Assembly (NCBI RefSeq): GCF_900103265.1
Contig: NZ_FMWX01000004.1
Location: 62,001 to 126,000 of the forward strand
Length of the DNA stretch: 64,000 bases
Direction of reading: 5' to 3'
Origin: Sphingomonas sp. NFR15
Lineage (GTDB): Bacteria; Pseudomonadota; Alphaproteobacteria; Sphingomonadales; Sphingomonadaceae
Every line of letters starts with the position of its first letter. Position 1 is the first letter of the stretch. This document shows positions 17,181 to 28,800 of this stretch, piece by piece. The notes under the pieces are model-generated. The model saw only the letters and a program-made list of their open reading frames with translations. It was not told the DNA's origin and searched no databases. A program made the translations under genes and the position numbers.

Positions 17181-18365
17181 TTATCGGCTCAGCCGGGCGG
17201 CCAGTTCGACATGCGTCGACCAGCGAAACTGGCCGACCGGCTGCACCCAATCGATCCGATATCCCGCCTGACACAAAATCTCGGTATCGCGCGCGAAGCT
17301 GCTGGGATTGCAGGAAACATAGACAATCACCGGCACGCGAGACGCGGCCAGTTGCGCCACCTGCTCGCGCGCGCCCGCGCGCGGCGGATCGAGCACGACG
17401 CTGTCGAACCGGTCGCACTCGGCGCTGGTGAGCGGACGGCGGAACAGGTCGCGGTGATCGGCGAAGACGGTGCGCCCCGCCCGCGCGGCGGCGGCCTTCA
17501 ACGCCAGGATCGCGTCGCGCGCGGCCTCACCCGCATAGACCTTGCCGCGCAGCGACAGAGCGAAGGTGCCGAGCCCCGCGAACAGATCGGCGATCGTGCG
17601 CGCTTCGCCGACACCCTCACGCACCGCCGCGACCAGCGCCGCCTCGCCCTCGCGCGTGGCTTGCAGGAAGGCGGCGGGCGGCATCGGCACCGGCGCGCCG
17701 CCGAGCGTGATGGTGAGCGGCTCGGGCTCCCACCGCGTCTCCGGCCCCAGCCCCGCATCGATCGAAAGCCGCGCGACGCCGTTCGCCTGCGCGAAGGCGG
17801 TGATCGCCTCGGCGGCCGCCAGCCCCTCGGCCTCGACGCCCTCGATGAGCAGGTCGATACCCTGATCGGCCTCGGTGAGATGCAGGCGCGCGCGGCGCCC
17901 CTTCTTCAGCCAAGGTGCGAGCAGTTTTCGCAAAGGCGCGAGAATCGCGAACACTTCCGGCAACAGGATATGACATTCCTGGAGATCGACGATCGCGTGG
18001 CTGGCATTTTCGCTGAAGCCGATCCGCACCCGCCCCTCGCGCGCCTCCGCCTGCAGCGCGGCGCGGCGGCGGCTGCGCGGCGGCGAGAGCAAGGGCGCGC
18101 GGATCGGCGCCTCCAGCCCCTGCGCGGCGAGCGCACCCGCGATGCGATCGACGATAAACCGCGCATAGGCGGTATCGTCGAGATGCTGGAGCTGGCAGCC
18201 GCCGCACGCGGGGAAGTGGCGGCACGGCGGGGTCTGATGGTGCGGGCCGGGAACGATCTCGCCCGTGTCGGTCAGCGTGTCGCCGGGTGCGGCGAAAGCG
18301 GCGTGGCGGCCGTCTGCCGTCACGCCCTCGCCGCGCGCCGCGACGCGCACGATCGGCTCGCTCAT
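17181..18365 (-). CDS. RlmD/TrmA-type RNA (uracil-5-)methyltransferase
   Basis: 394 aa. An N-terminal four-cysteine [4Fe-4S] site uses C48, C54, C57 and a later Cys (about 131); SAM-binding segment DLFAGLGTFALSL; DPPRAG; catalytic Cys in YVSCNPSSFARD. It makes m5U in 23S rRNA or tRNA; the target nucleotide cannot be assigned by sequence alone. ATG overlaps the nnr stop (ATGA). Confidence 0.9.
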   Translation of the reverse strand: MSEPIVRVAARGEGVTADGRHAAFAAPGDTLTDTGEIVPGPHHQTPPCRHFPACGGCQLQHLDDTAYARFIVDRIAGALAAQGLEAPIRAPLLSPPRSRRRAALQAEAREGRVRIGFSENASHAIVDLQECHILLPEVFAILAPLRKLLAPWLKKGRRARLHLTEADQGIDLLIEGVEAEGLAAAEAITAFAQANGVARLSIDAGLGPETRWEPEPLTITLGGAPVPMPPAAFLQATREGEAALVAAVREGVGEARTIADLFAGLGTFALSLRGKVYAGEAARDAILALKAAAARAGRTVFADHRDLFRRPLTSAECDRFDSVVLDPPRAGAREQVAQLAASRVPVIVYVSCNPSSFARDTEILCQAGYRIDWVQPVGQFRWSTHVELAARLSR

Positions 18366-19762
18366 AGCGATGCCCTTACCGCCGAAAGTTCATGCGCGAG
18401 ATCGTCGGCGATGAACGCGGCGCCGAGCCGGCGCGCGGCCTCGCCGTGCATCCACACCCCCGCCTCGGCGGGCGCGGGCGTGTTCGCCGCCAGCATCGCC
18501 GCGATCGTGCCGGCGAGCACGTCCCCGGTGCCGGCGGTCGACAGCCACGGGCTCGCGCCGAAGCCGACACTGGTGCGCCCATCGGGGTGTGCGATCACGG
18601 TGTCCGGCCCCTTGAACACGACGATCGCGCCCGAGCGCACGGCAGCGTCGCGCGCGGCGTCGATCTTGCTGCCGGCGAAAGCGCCGAACAGCGCCGCGAA
18701 CTCGCCCGCGTGCGGCGTGAGCACGACCGGGCACGCGCGCGCCTTGATACGCGCGAACGCCGCATCGTCGAGCAGGTGCAGCGCGTCGCCGTCGATGACG
18801 AGCTTGTATGCGCTGGCGAGCGCGGCGGCGAGCCGCGCGGCGGCCGTGTCGCCCCTGCCCAGCCCCGGCCCGACGACGATCGCGGTCTTGTCCGCGCGCT
18901 TGCCCTCGAGCGCCTTGGCGAAGGCATCCGCCGACCATTCGCGCCGAACCAGCGCGTGCGGCGCCGATACCGCGTGATCCCCGAACAGCAGCGCATAGCC
19001 CGCGCCGGCGTGCATCGCCGCTTCGGCGGCAAGGGGGGCGGCACCGGGCATCTCGCCGCCGATCACGACCACCAGCCCGCGCGAATATTTGTGATCGGCG
19101 GCGGTCGGCGCGGCGATCTCGGGCTTGGCCAGCACGCCGTCGCGGCTCGACGGGGCGAACCCGAGGTCGACGATCCGCACCGCGCCGCACCGTGCGGCGG
19201 CGGGCTGCAACAGATGCGCGGGCTTGAGCGCGCCAAGCGCGAGCGTCAGCGCGAAATCGGGCGACGGGCTAAGTTCGATGCCGGTGTCGGTGGCGACGCC
19301 GCTCGGCAGATCGACCGTGACCGCGAAGCGTGCGGCGCGCACGGCCCGGCCGAGCACCCCCGCCACGGCATCGTCGAGCGGGCGGGTCAGCCCGGTCCCG
19401 AACAGCGCGTCGACGACGATCGGCGCATCGCCCGCCTCGGCGAGCGGCGCGACCGGGCCGCCCCAGGCGGCACGCGCGGCGCTCGCCGCCTCGGTCCTGG
19501 GGTCGGCGAGCGCCGCCACCCGTACCTCCGCGCCGCGCGCCTTGAGCACGCGCGCCGCGACATAGCCGTCGCCGCCATTGTTGCCCGGCCCGCACAGCAC
19601 CAGCACCGGCGCACCGCCCGCGAGCCGGCGCACCGCCTCGGCGACGCCGGCGCCGGCGCGCTCCATCAGCGCGGTAACGCTGGAGCCGGCGGCGATCGCG
19701 CGCTCCTCCGCCGCGCGCATCGCGGCGGCGGTGAGGATCGGCTGGCCTTCGGGTCGAATCAT
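18362..19762 (-). CDS. nnr: Bifunctional NAD(P)H-hydrate epimerase / ADP-dependent dehydratase
   Basis: 466 aa. The N-terminal YjeF/epimerase domain has LCGPGNNGGDGYVAARVL; the C-terminal ribokinase-like dehydratase domain has HAGEF and STAGTGDVLAG with the catalytic Asp. Together they repair hydrated NADH/NADPH. ATG 19762 overlaps the stop of the upstream lipoprotein gene by 4 nt. An upstream extension to 20026 is antisense-like sequence and is rejected. Confidence 0.94.
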   Translation of the reverse strand: MIRPEGQPILTAAAMRAAEERAIAAGSSVTALMERAGAGVAEAVRRLAGGAPVLVLCGPGNNGGDGYVAARVLKARGAEVRVAALADPRTEAASAARAAWGGPVAPLAEAGDAPIVVDALFGTGLTRPLDDAVAGVLGRAVRAARFAVTVDLPSGVATDTGIELSPSPDFALTLALGALKPAHLLQPAAARCGAVRIVDLGFAPSSRDGVLAKPEIAAPTAADHKYSRGLVVVIGGEMPGAAPLAAEAAMHAGAGYALLFGDHAVSAPHALVRREWSADAFAKALEGKRADKTAIVVGPGLGRGDTAAARLAAALASAYKLVIDGDALHLLDDAAFARIKARACPVVLTPHAGEFAALFGAFAGSKIDAARDAAVRSGAIVVFKGPDTVIAHPDGRTSVGFGASPWLSTAGTGDVLAGTIAAMLAANTPAPAEAGVWMHGEAARRLGAAFIADDLAHELSAVRASL

Positions 19763-20143
19763 GACGGTTTCGCCGCGCCCTTCACGGTCGCGGGCAGGCG
19801 GTAGCGGTCGCCGCTCAGCGCGACCTCGATCCGGCCGGGGCCGAGGATCGTCACCACCGCCGGCTCGGCGCCGTCGGCGGCGACCACGCCGCGCCCGTCC
19901 TTCGTGACGAGCAGACGGTGGAACGCGCCGCTCGCGTGGCGCACCGTCAGCACCAGCCCCTGATCGCTCTCGGTGCGATCGACCGTGCAAGCGCGCGTGA
20001 AGCTGCCGGCGCCCTTCGGCGCGCACTCGATCAAACCGTCGTCATCGGCGGCGGCGCGCTGCTGCGCCTCGACCGTGGCGAGGGTGTCCGTGTCGGCGGT
20101 GCGTTCACCGCAGGCGGCGAGCGCGAGCGGCAGCAATATCGCG

Positions 20144-20163
<20 letters not shown>
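19759..20163 (-). CDS. Small putative lipoprotein
   Basis: 134 aa. Lipobox LALAAC-GE with C18 as the lipid-modified cysteine. The mature part contains two further cysteines (in ECAPK and RACTV) that may form a disulfide. No family recognised. The start lies inside the end of ilvD (20-nt overlap) and the stop overlaps nnr, so it is embedded in a coupled ilvD-lipoprotein-nnr-methyltransferase chain. It is a sphingomonad-type hypothetical protein. Confidence 0.75.
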
Positions 20164-21865
<1,702 letters not shown>

Positions 21866-22131
21866 GATGCGCGCCCTATGTCGCGGGATGGGCCTCGGGC
21901 GCAAGTCTGTTGCGCGGTCCGCGTGAAAAGCGGGCGCCAAGAGGCGGCGGAACCATGTCCGCCGCCTCCCAGCAATGGCGCGCGGACGGACCGAGGACCA
22001 TCGGCGGGCGCGCCGCGCGTAGGCGGCGGACCCGGTCGGCGTCAGCGTAGCAAGTCCGATGCCAGTGGCGGATTCGCGTTAATCCGCTCCGGTGTTGAAC
22101 CGATGGCGTACCGTCGCGGGACGGAAAAGTG

Positions 22132-22965
22132 TCACGACAGTCGCGATTCGAGACACCACCAGCCGGGCTGCGCCGCCCGGACAGTGGCGGCCGCCGCTGC
22201 GCGTGTCTGCTCAGCCTCGTAGAGCGCGAAGCAGGTCGCGCCCGACCCCGACATGCGCGCGAGCATCGGCCCGGTCGTGGCGAGCAGATCGATCACGTCG
22301 CCGATTCCTGGCGCGATCGCGCGCGCGGGCGCTTCGAGATCGTTGCGCCCGGCGCGCGCGCGCGCGATCGTCCCGCCCGCCGGGATCGCGCCCCGATCGA
22401 CCCCGTCCCACGCCCTGAAGACCGGTCCGGTCGAAACGGCGATGCCGGGATTGACCAGCAACACCGGAACCGCGCCGAGATCCTCCAGCGGCTCGAGCTT
22501 CTCGCCGCGCCCGGTGCCGAGCGCCGGGCGCCCGAGCAGACAGGCCGGCACGTCCGAGCCGAGCGCGTCGGCGACGGCGAACAGGCGGGGATCGTCGCGC
22601 GCGACGCCGTGGACGCGCGCGAGCAGCCGCAACGCGGCGGCGGCATCCGCCGATCCGCCGCCGATGCCGGAGGCGACCGGCAGGTTCTTCTCCAATACCC
22701 ACGCGCCTTCCGCCGGCACGCCGAACGCCCCCGCGAAACCGCGCGCGGCGCGCAGGACGAGATTGTCGCCTTCCCCGCTCAGCGCGGCGGCGAATGGTCC
22801 CTCGACTTCGAAGGTGCTCCGGCCGGGGGTGAAGCGGAGTTCATCGCCGTCCTGAAGGAAGGCGAACAGCGTTTCCAATTCATGATAGCCGTCCGCCCGG
22901 CGCGCGCGGACGTGGAGCGCGAGGTTGATCTTCGCGGGGGCCGTTTCGACGATCGTCTGGGTCAT
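22132..22965 (-). CDS. ispE: 4-diphosphocytidyl-2-C-methyl-D-erythritol kinase
   Basis: 277 aa, GHMP kinase. N-terminal ETAPAKINLALHV, ATP loop LPVASGIGGGSADAA, and C-terminal MSGSGATCFALY. It phosphorylates CDP-ME in the non-mevalonate isoprenoid pathway. ATG 22965 gives the canonical N-terminus. Divergence from nearby genes is normal; the 266-bp gap to ilvD shows nothing identifiable. Confidence 0.95.
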   Translation of the reverse strand: MTQTIVETAPAKINLALHVRARRADGYHELETLFAFLQDGDELRFTPGRSTFEVEGPFAAALSGEGDNLVLRAARGFAGAFGVPAEGAWVLEKNLPVASGIGGGSADAAAALRLLARVHGVARDDPRLFAVADALGSDVPACLLGRPALGTGRGEKLEPLEDLGAVPVLLVNPGIAVSTGPVFRAWDGVDRGAIPAGGTIARARAGRNDLEAPARAIAPGIGDVIDLLATTGPMLARMSGSGATCFALYEAEQTRAAAAATVRAAQPGWWCLESRLS

Positions 22966-23023
22966 GCTGCGGCTTTTGCGGGACAGTGGTCTTTGGAGCA
23001 AGTCCGGCGGTGACGAAGCGCGC

Positions 23024-23110
23024 GGCGTGGCGAAGCCACGCCGTCGGTCGGCGCTGGAGCGCGGCCGGCCGGACGCACCTTACGGCGAGGCGCAGCGGCG
23101 CTGCGCCTCG
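23024..23110. terminator. Two strong hairpins between ispE and ETF-QO genes
   Basis: GGCGTGGC-GAA-GCCACGCC at 23024-23042 and CGAGGCGCAGCG / CGCTGCGCCTCG at 23086-23110. The second sits 10 bp past the ETF-QO stop. No T-run follows either, so they are transcript-end structures rather than classical terminators. Confidence 0.5.
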
Positions 23111-23119
23111 CCCGGCGCG

Positions 23120-24781
23120 TCACATATTCGGATAGTTCGGGCCGCCGCCCCCCTCCGGCACCACCCAGTTGATGTTCTGTGTCGGATCCTTGATGTCGCA
23201 CGTCTTGCAGTGGACGCAATTCTGCGCGTTGATGACGAATTTGGGGTCGCCCTCCTCGACGCCGACGATCTCATATACGCCCGCCGGGCAATAGCGCTGC
23301 GCCGGCTCGTCATACATCGGCAGATCGTAATCGACCGGCACGTTCGGATCCTTGAGCGTTAGGTGGACCGGCTGGTCCTCCTCATGATTGGTATTCGACA
23401 GGAACACCGAGGAAAGCCGGTCGAACGTCAGCACGCCGTCGGGCTTGGGATAGTCGATCGGCTTGACCTGATCCTTGCGCCACAGGCTCTTGTGGTTGGG
23501 GTGGTGCTTCATCGTGAAGGGCATCTTGATGCCCCAGCTTTCCAGCCACATCGTGACGTTGGCGAGGCCCGCGCCGAGCGTCTCGCCGAACTTCTCGACG
23601 AGCGGCACGACGTTGCGGACGACCGACAGTTCCGCCTTGACCCAGCTCCGCTCGAACGCCTCGGGATAGGCGCTCAGCTCGTCATGCTGCCGTTGCGACA
23701 GGATCGCATCGACCGCCGCCTCGGCGGCCATCATGCCCGATTTCATCGCGGTGTGCGTGCCCTTGATGCGCGGCACGTTGAGGAAGCCGGCGCTATCGCC
23801 GATCAGCACGCCGCCGGGGAAGGCCAGCTTGGGCAGCGACTGCAACCCGCCATCGCTGATCGCACGCGCGCCATAGGAGACGCGCTTGCCGCCCTTCAGG
23901 ATCGCCGCGATCTCGGGATGCGTCTTCCACCGCTGCATTTCCTGGAAGGGCGAAAGATAGGGGTTGGTGTAGCTCAGCCACGTCACGAAGCCGAGCGCGA
24001 CCTGTCCGCCCGCCTGATGGTACAGGAAACCGCCACCGTTCGACCCCGGCGTTTCCTTGAGCGGCCAACCCTGCGTATGGATGACACGGCCGGGCACATG
24101 CTGCTCCGCCGGAATATCCCACAATTCCTTGATGCCGAGGCCGTACACCTGCGGCTGCGCGTCCTTCGCGAGATCGAAGTTGCGGATGATCTCCTTGCTG
24201 AGATGCCCGCGCACGCCTTCGGAGAAGAAGGTGTATTTGGCGTGGAGTTCGAGGCCCGGCGTATAATCGGGCTTGTGCGTGCCGTCGCGCGCGACGCCCA
24301 TGTCGCCGGTGGCGACGCCCTTCACCGCGCCGCTCTCGTCGAACAGGATTTCCGCCACCGCGAAGCCGGGGAAGATCTCGACGCCGAGTTCCTCCGCCTG
24401 CGCCGCCAGCCAGCGGCACAGATTGCCGAGGCTGCCGGTATAGGTGCCCTTGTTGTGCATGAAGCCGGGGGTGATGACGTGCGGCACCGCGAACTTGCCG
24501 GTCTTGGACAAAATCCAGTGCTGATTGTCGGTGACGGGCACCTCGGCGAGAGGGCAGCCCTTCTCCTTCCAGTCGGGGATCAGCTCGTCGAGCGCGCGCG
24601 GATCGATCACCGCGCCCGAGAGGATGTGCGCGCCGACCTCCGAGCCTTTTTCGAGCACGCAGACCGACAGCTCGGCACCCTGTTCGGCGGCGCGTTGCTT
24701 CAGCCGGATCGCGGCCGACAGGCCGGACGGCCCCGCGCCGACGATCACCACGTCATATGGCATCGACTCCCGTTCGCTCAT
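23120..24781 (-). CDS. Electron transfer flavoprotein-ubiquinone oxidoreductase
   Basis: 553 aa. N-terminal FAD motif VVIVGAGPSGLSAAIRL; ubiquinone/FAD region GGVLIGDSAGFLNVPRIKG; C-terminal [4Fe-4S] ligands in NCVHCKTCDIKDP plus the earlier YCPAGVYE cysteine. It passes electrons from ETF to ubiquinone in the inner membrane during fatty and amino acid oxidation. The third of three consecutive ATGs (24781) is best placed, six bases after AGGGAG. etfA/B are not in the window. Confidence 0.95.
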   Translation of the reverse strand: MSERESMPYDVVIVGAGPSGLSAAIRLKQRAAEQGAELSVCVLEKGSEVGAHILSGAVIDPRALDELIPDWKEKGCPLAEVPVTDNQHWILSKTGKFAVPHVITPGFMHNKGTYTGSLGNLCRWLAAQAEELGVEIFPGFAVAEILFDESGAVKGVATGDMGVARDGTHKPDYTPGLELHAKYTFFSEGVRGHLSKEIIRNFDLAKDAQPQVYGLGIKELWDIPAEQHVPGRVIHTQGWPLKETPGSNGGGFLYHQAGGQVALGFVTWLSYTNPYLSPFQEMQRWKTHPEIAAILKGGKRVSYGARAISDGGLQSLPKLAFPGGVLIGDSAGFLNVPRIKGTHTAMKSGMMAAEAAVDAILSQRQHDELSAYPEAFERSWVKAELSVVRNVVPLVEKFGETLGAGLANVTMWLESWGIKMPFTMKHHPNHKSLWRKDQVKPIDYPKPDGVLTFDRLSSVFLSNTNHEEDQPVHLTLKDPNVPVDYDLPMYDEPAQRYCPAGVYEIVGVEEGDPKFVINAQNCVHCKTCDIKDPTQNINWVVPEGGGGPNYPNM

Positions 24782-24862
24782 CATCATCTCCCTCACGTGG
24801 CGCCGTTCCGGCGTGCTCGTCGCGCCGCCGCAACGCCTTATCCATTTGCGCGTGCCAGCGAA

Positions 24863-24878
24863 TTGACCTTTACGTCAA
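24863..24878. promoter_or_regulatory. Palindrome TTGAC-N6-GTCAA in the divergent promoter interval
   Basis: Inverted repeat between the ETF-QO and UDG-like genes. The rightward half TTGACC could double as a -35 box with TCTAAG 18 bp downstream. Function is unproven. Confidence 0.3.
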
Positions 24879-24897
24879 CATGCTAGTCTAAGGCGGT

Positions 24898-25641
24898 ATG
24901 GGGGCCGACCAAAATATCATGTGGCAGGACGCGGTCGCGAGCGCGCTGGAATGGTGGCAAGACGCCGGCATCGGGGCACTCGCCGACGAGAGCTCGCGCG
25001 ACTGGTTCGCCGCGCCCGCGCCGCCGCCCGCCGTCAAACGCGTCGTCGCCAATCAACCCGTCGCGCCGGTCGTTGTTCCGCTCCCCACCACGCTCGACGC
25101 CTTCCTAGCGTGGCGAACCGGGCCGGATGCCCCGGAGGCGGGATGGACCGGTGGCACCCCGATCGCCGCGCAGGGATCGCCGGGCGCCGAATTGATGGTG
25201 TTGGTCGATACGCCCGAACGCGACGATGTCGATCGTCTTCTCGACGGCGCGGCCGGGCGCTTGTTCGACCGGATGCTCGCCGCGATCGGGCACAATCGCG
25301 ACACGGTGTATCTCGCGACGCTCTGCACCGTGCGGCCGCTGGCGGGGCGGATCGCGCCCGAAGTCGAGGAACGGCTCGCCGAGATCGCACGCCATCATGT
25401 CGCTTTGGTTGCGCCTAAGCGGCTGCTAATCCTCGGCAATGCGACGAGCCGAGCGCTGCTTGCGATGGATGTCGCGCGCGCGCGGGGCAGTTTACGCCGT
25501 GTTAACCATTTTCCGGCCATAGACGAGCAGAGGACCGAGGCGGTGGCGAGCTTCCATCCCCGCCTCCTGCTCGAAAGGCCAGCGCAAAAAGCGGAAGCCT
25601 GGAGAGATTTACAGATGTTGATCGGGGGAACCGGATCGTGA
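24898..25641 (+). CDS. Degenerate uracil-DNA-glycosylase-superfamily protein
   Basis: 247 aa. The C-terminal ~150 residues align with family 4/5 UDGs: RLFDRMLAAIGHNRDTVYLA, RPLAGR, APKRLLILGNATSRAL and a motif-2-like FHPRLLLERP. The first motif, normally GEAPG-type, is replaced by LVDTPERDD, and only one cysteine remains, so the [4Fe-4S] cluster is absent. The N-terminal ~90 residues are low-complexity, Ala/Pro-rich. It may be catalytically changed or inactive. The 3' end overlaps the transglycosylase start by 4 nt. Confidence 0.75.
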   Translation: MGADQNIMWQDAVASALEWWQDAGIGALADESSRDWFAAPAPPPAVKRVVANQPVAPVVVPLPTTLDAFLAWRTGPDAPEAGWTGGTPIAAQGSPGAELMVLVDTPERDDVDRLLDGAAGRLFDRMLAAIGHNRDTVYLATLCTVRPLAGRIAPEVEERLAEIARHHVALVAPKRLLILGNATSRALLAMDVARARGSLRRVNHFPAIDEQRTEAVASFHPRLLLERPAQKAEAWRDLQMLIGGTGS

Positions 25642-27416
25642 CCGCGAAGTTCATTCTCGCCTGTACGCTTAGCCTGCTGCCCGTCGCCGCCTTCGCCGAA
25701 CCGGCGCTTCCCACCACGGCGAGCGCCGCCGCGAGCCCCCTCGCCGCCGTTCCCGCGCAGCTCGATGCAGAGCAGCGCGCCGGCTACAGCGCGGTCTTCG
25801 CCAGCATCCGCGCGCAGAAATGGCAGGACGCGCGGCTCCAGCTCGACGCGATGAAGCCCGGCCCGCTCCATGCGATCGCCCGCGCCGAACTCGTCACCGC
25901 GAAGGGATCGCCCAAGGCCGATCTCGATCCGCTGATGAAATTGCTCGCCGATGCGCCCGAACTGCCGCAGGCGCAGCAGATCTACACGCTCGCCTCCTCA
26001 CGCGGCGGCGTCGGGCTGCCCGCGCTGCCTCTGGCGCGCAAGCTCGCCTGGATCGACGGCGCGCCGCAGCGCCAGCGCGCTAAGGCGATCAAGAGCGACA
26101 TGGTCGCCGGCGAACTCGCGATCCGCATGCAGCCGTTCGTGAAGGCCGATGACGGCGCCTCGGCGCAGGCCCTGCTCGAATCGATGCAGGGCCTGTCGAG
26201 CGACGCGACGACCGAATGGCAGCAGCGCGTGGCGTGGATGTATTATCTTGCCGGCGACGACGTAAACGCGCGCGCGATGGCGGCCAAGGCCGCCTCGGGC
26301 TATGGCGAATGGGCGGTACAGGGCAATTGGGTCGGTGCGCTCGCGGCGTGGCGCCAGCATGACTGCACCGCCGCCGGCACCGGCTTCGAAACCGTCGCCG
26401 CGCGGGCGTCCGATGTCGAGCTGCGTGCCGCCGGGCTGTATTGGGCGGCGCGTGCCGACATGGTCTGCGCACGGCCCGACCGGATCGAGGCGCGGCTGAA
26501 GAGCGCCGCGCAATATGGCGAGACCTTCTACGGGCTGCTGTCGCGGCAGGCGCTGGGGATGCGCGACCCGCTGCCGCGCGCCGGCACGGCGACGCTGGCA
26601 CGCGATTGGGACGTGCTCTCGCGCCGTCCCAACATCCACGTCGCCGCCGCGCTCGCCGAGATCGGCGAGAACGACCTCGCCGACGAAGTGATCCGCCAGC
26701 AGGCGCGGATCGGCGATCCGTCCGAATTCCCCGCGCTGGTGCGCTTCACCGAGGCGCTCAACCTGCCCGCGACCTTGGTGTGGCTGTCGCATAACGGGCC
26801 GGTCGGCGCGACGCCGCCGGTCGAGGCACGCTTCCCCTCGCCCAACTGGACGCCCGATGGCGGCTGGCGCGTCGATAAGGCGCTGGTGTTCGCGCACACG
26901 CTCCAGGAATCGCGCTTCCGCACCACCGTGACCAGCCCGGCCGGCGCGTTCGGGCTGATGCAGGTGATGCCCGCCGCCGCGAGCGACATCGCGCGCAAGC
27001 ACGGCCGCAGCTACGACCGCGCCGCGCTCTCGCGGCCGGGCGCGAACATGGAGGTGGGCCAATCCTATCTCGAGCAATTGCGCGACCAGTCCTGCACCGG
27101 CGGCCTGCTGCCCAAGGTGATCGCCGCCTATAATGCCGGCCCGTTGCCGGTCTCGCTCTGGAACGCACAGGCACGCGATGGCGGCGATCCGCTGCTCTAC
27201 ATCGAATCGATCCCGTATTGGGAGACGCGCGGGTACGTGACGACCGTGCTGCGCAACTATTGGGTCTATGAGGGGCAGACCGGCAAGAAGGCATCGCCGA
27301 GCCGCGCCGCGCTCGCGCAGGGGCTGTGGCCGCGCTTCCCCGGCCTGCCGGGCGCGACGGCGGTGCGGATGACCTCGTCGGGCGTGCGGCCGGTCTCGGT
27401 CGCCAGTGCCAATTGA
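25638..27416 (+). CDS. Soluble lytic murein transglycosylase
   Basis: 592 aa. Signal peptide (about 1-20), a long alpha-helical superhelix as in Slt70, then a C-terminal SLT domain with catalytic Glu E424 in LQESRF and the motifs [11 protein letters not shown] and AYNAGP. It cleaves the glycan backbone of peptidoglycan in the periplasm. Coupled to the UDG-like gene upstream (ATGA overlap); its own end overlaps moaB by 11 nt. Confidence 0.92.
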   Translation: MTAKFILACTLSLLPVAAFAEPALPTTASAAASPLAAVPAQLDAEQRAGYSAVFASIRAQKWQDARLQLDAMKPGPLHAIARAELVTAKGSPKADLDPLMKLLADAPELPQAQQIYTLASSRGGVGLPALPLARKLAWIDGAPQRQRAKAIKSDMVAGELAIRMQPFVKADDGASAQALLESMQGLSSDATTEWQQRVAWMYYLAGDDVNARAMAAKAASGYGEWAVQGNWVGALAAWRQHDCTAAGTGFETVAARASDVELRAAGLYWAARADMVCARPDRIEARLKSAAQYGETFYGLLSRQALGMRDPLPRAGTATLARDWDVLSRRPNIHVAAALAEIGENDLADEVIRQQARIGDPSEFPALVRFTEALNLPATLVWLSHNGPVGATPPVEARFPSPNWTPDGGWRVDKALVFAHTLQESRFRTTVTSPAGAFGLMQVMPAAASDIARKHGRSYDRAALSRPGANMEVGQSYLEQLRDQSCTGGLLPKVIAAYNAGPLPVSLWNAQARDGGDPLLYIESIPYWETRGYVTTVLRNYWVYEGQTGKKASPSRAALAQGLWPRFPGLPGATAVRMTSSGVRPVSVASAN

Positions 27417-27933
27417 TTTGAACGCCGCGTTCCTGCCGGTCAGGATCGCGGTTCTCACCATCTCCGACACGCGCACGCCCGCCGACGACCGATCGGGCGA
27501 CACATTGGTCGCGCGGCTGACCGAGGCCGGGCATGTCCTTGCCGAGCGGCGGATCGTGAAGGATGATGCTGACACGATCGTCGCGCGCCTCCACGCGCTG
27601 ATCGACGATCCGCAGGTGGATTGCATCATCACCACCGGCGGCACCGGCGTGACCGGACGCGACGTGACCCCCGAGGCGATCGAGCGCGTCGCCGAAAAGA
27701 TGATCCCCGGGTTCGGCGAACTGTTCCGCTGGCTCAGCTACCAGACGATCGGCACGTCGACCGTGCAATCGCGCGCATGCGCGTGCGTGACGCGCGGCAC
27801 CTACATCTTCGCGCTGCCGGGCTCGACCGGCGCGGTGAAGGACGGATGGGACGGCATTCTAAAGGACCAGCTCGACAGCCGGCACAAGCCGTGCAACTTC
27901 GTGGAGCTGATGCCGCGCCTGCTGGAGCGCTGA
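27406..27933 (+). CDS. moaB: Molybdenum cofactor protein MoaB/MogA-like
   Basis: 175 aa. MPT-binding fold with the signature [11 protein letters not shown] and [10 protein letters not shown] near the end. It adenylylates molybdopterin, or acts as its non-catalytic relative, in molybdenum cofactor synthesis. The start overlaps the transglycosylase end, likely for coupling rather than functional linkage. Confidence 0.92.
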   Translation: MPIDLNAAFLPVRIAVLTISDTRTPADDRSGDTLVARLTEAGHVLAERRIVKDDADTIVARLHALIDDPQVDCIITTGGTGVTGRDVTPEAIERVAEKMIPGFGELFRWLSYQTIGTSTVQSRACACVTRGTYIFALPGSTGAVKDGWDGILKDQLDSRHKPCNFVELMPRLLER

Positions 27934-27949
27934 ACCCGATGCGGGAAAA

Positions 27950-28027
27950 TGGGGCGACCGACGGGACTTGAACCCGCAACATCCGGCATCACAAGCCGGC
28001 GCTCTAACCAATTGAACTACGGTCGCC
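27950..28027 (-). tRNA. tRNA-His (GTG), CCA encoded
   Basis: Minus strand folds as a cloverleaf: acceptor GCGACCG / CGGTCGC with an extra G at -1 opposite C73, the hallmark of tRNA-His. Anticodon stem CCGGC / GCCGG with loop TTGTGAT (anticodon GTG). T-arm GTTCAAGTC. The 3' CCA is encoded. Confidence 0.95.
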
Positions 28028-28074
28028 GTGAGAGGCGCGCTCCTAGCGGGCGCGGGGGGGCGCCGTCAAGGCCA

Positions 28075-28800
28075 TCAAAGCCTGCCTTCGATCGAAAGCA
28101 CATATCCTTTGTCGCCGCGCAGAAATCCGGCGCGCGCGAGCCGGTCCGCCGCGGCCGGATCATCGGAACGGATCGTCAGATCGGCGTGATAGCGCCCGTC
28201 CTGCCACAGCCGCAGCACGGCGCTCTCGGCCCCGGCTGGGCTGGCGAGCGGGAGCAGCAACGCCCCCGCGTCGCAGCGCGCTTCGCCCGCCATGCCCTGC
28301 CCCATCGCCACACCGCCGATTTCGCCGTCGAGCGACGCTTTCACGCGGCCGCTCGCGCGCACGCAGTCGCCGCCCTCGAAGCGGACATCGACCGAGTCGA
28401 GATCGAGCCCCGAGATCGGCGCGGGCGCGAAGATATTGCCGGTGGGAACGGTCGCGGTCATGCCGGAGAGGCCAAAACTATGGCGGCTGATCTCGATCGC
28501 GCCGTCGATGCTGCGGCCGAGATCGGTCGTCTTTCCGCTCAGCGCGACGCGCGCGCGCCCGACGAGCAGCGCGAGCGGCGACACCGCGACGTGCAGATCG
28601 CCGAGCGCCACGCGCCCGACCTGCGCCTCGCGCAGCGTGCCGCTCCAGACGCTGCCCTCCACCGCGCGCGCACTCAACCCCTGCTCGCCCACCCCGATCG
28701 CGCCAAGCGCGACGCGCATCGGCAGCAAGGCGAGCGCCGCCACCACGAACACCGCGCCGAAGATCGTGACCGGGCCGGTCGTCAGGCGGATACGCTTCAT
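28075..28800 (-). CDS. gspN: Type II secretion protein N
   Basis: 241 aa. One N-terminal membrane segment (about 10-35) then a periplasmic beta-rich region starting with LSARAVEGSVWSGTLREA, the typical GspN opening. Last gene of the gsp operon, translated by ATGA overlap with gspM. Its role is accessory. Confidence 0.85.
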   Translation of the reverse strand: MKRIRLTTGPVTIFGAVFVVAALALLPMRVALGAIGVGEQGLSARAVEGSVWSGTLREAQVGRVALGDLHVAVSPLALLVGRARVALSGKTTDLGRSIDGAIEISRHSFGLSGMTATVPTGNIFAPAPISGLDLDSVDVRFEGGDCVRASGRVKASLDGEIGGVAMGQGMAGEARCDAGALLLPLASPAGAESAVLRLWQDGRYHADLTIRSDDPAAADRLARAGFLRGDKGYVLSIEGRL

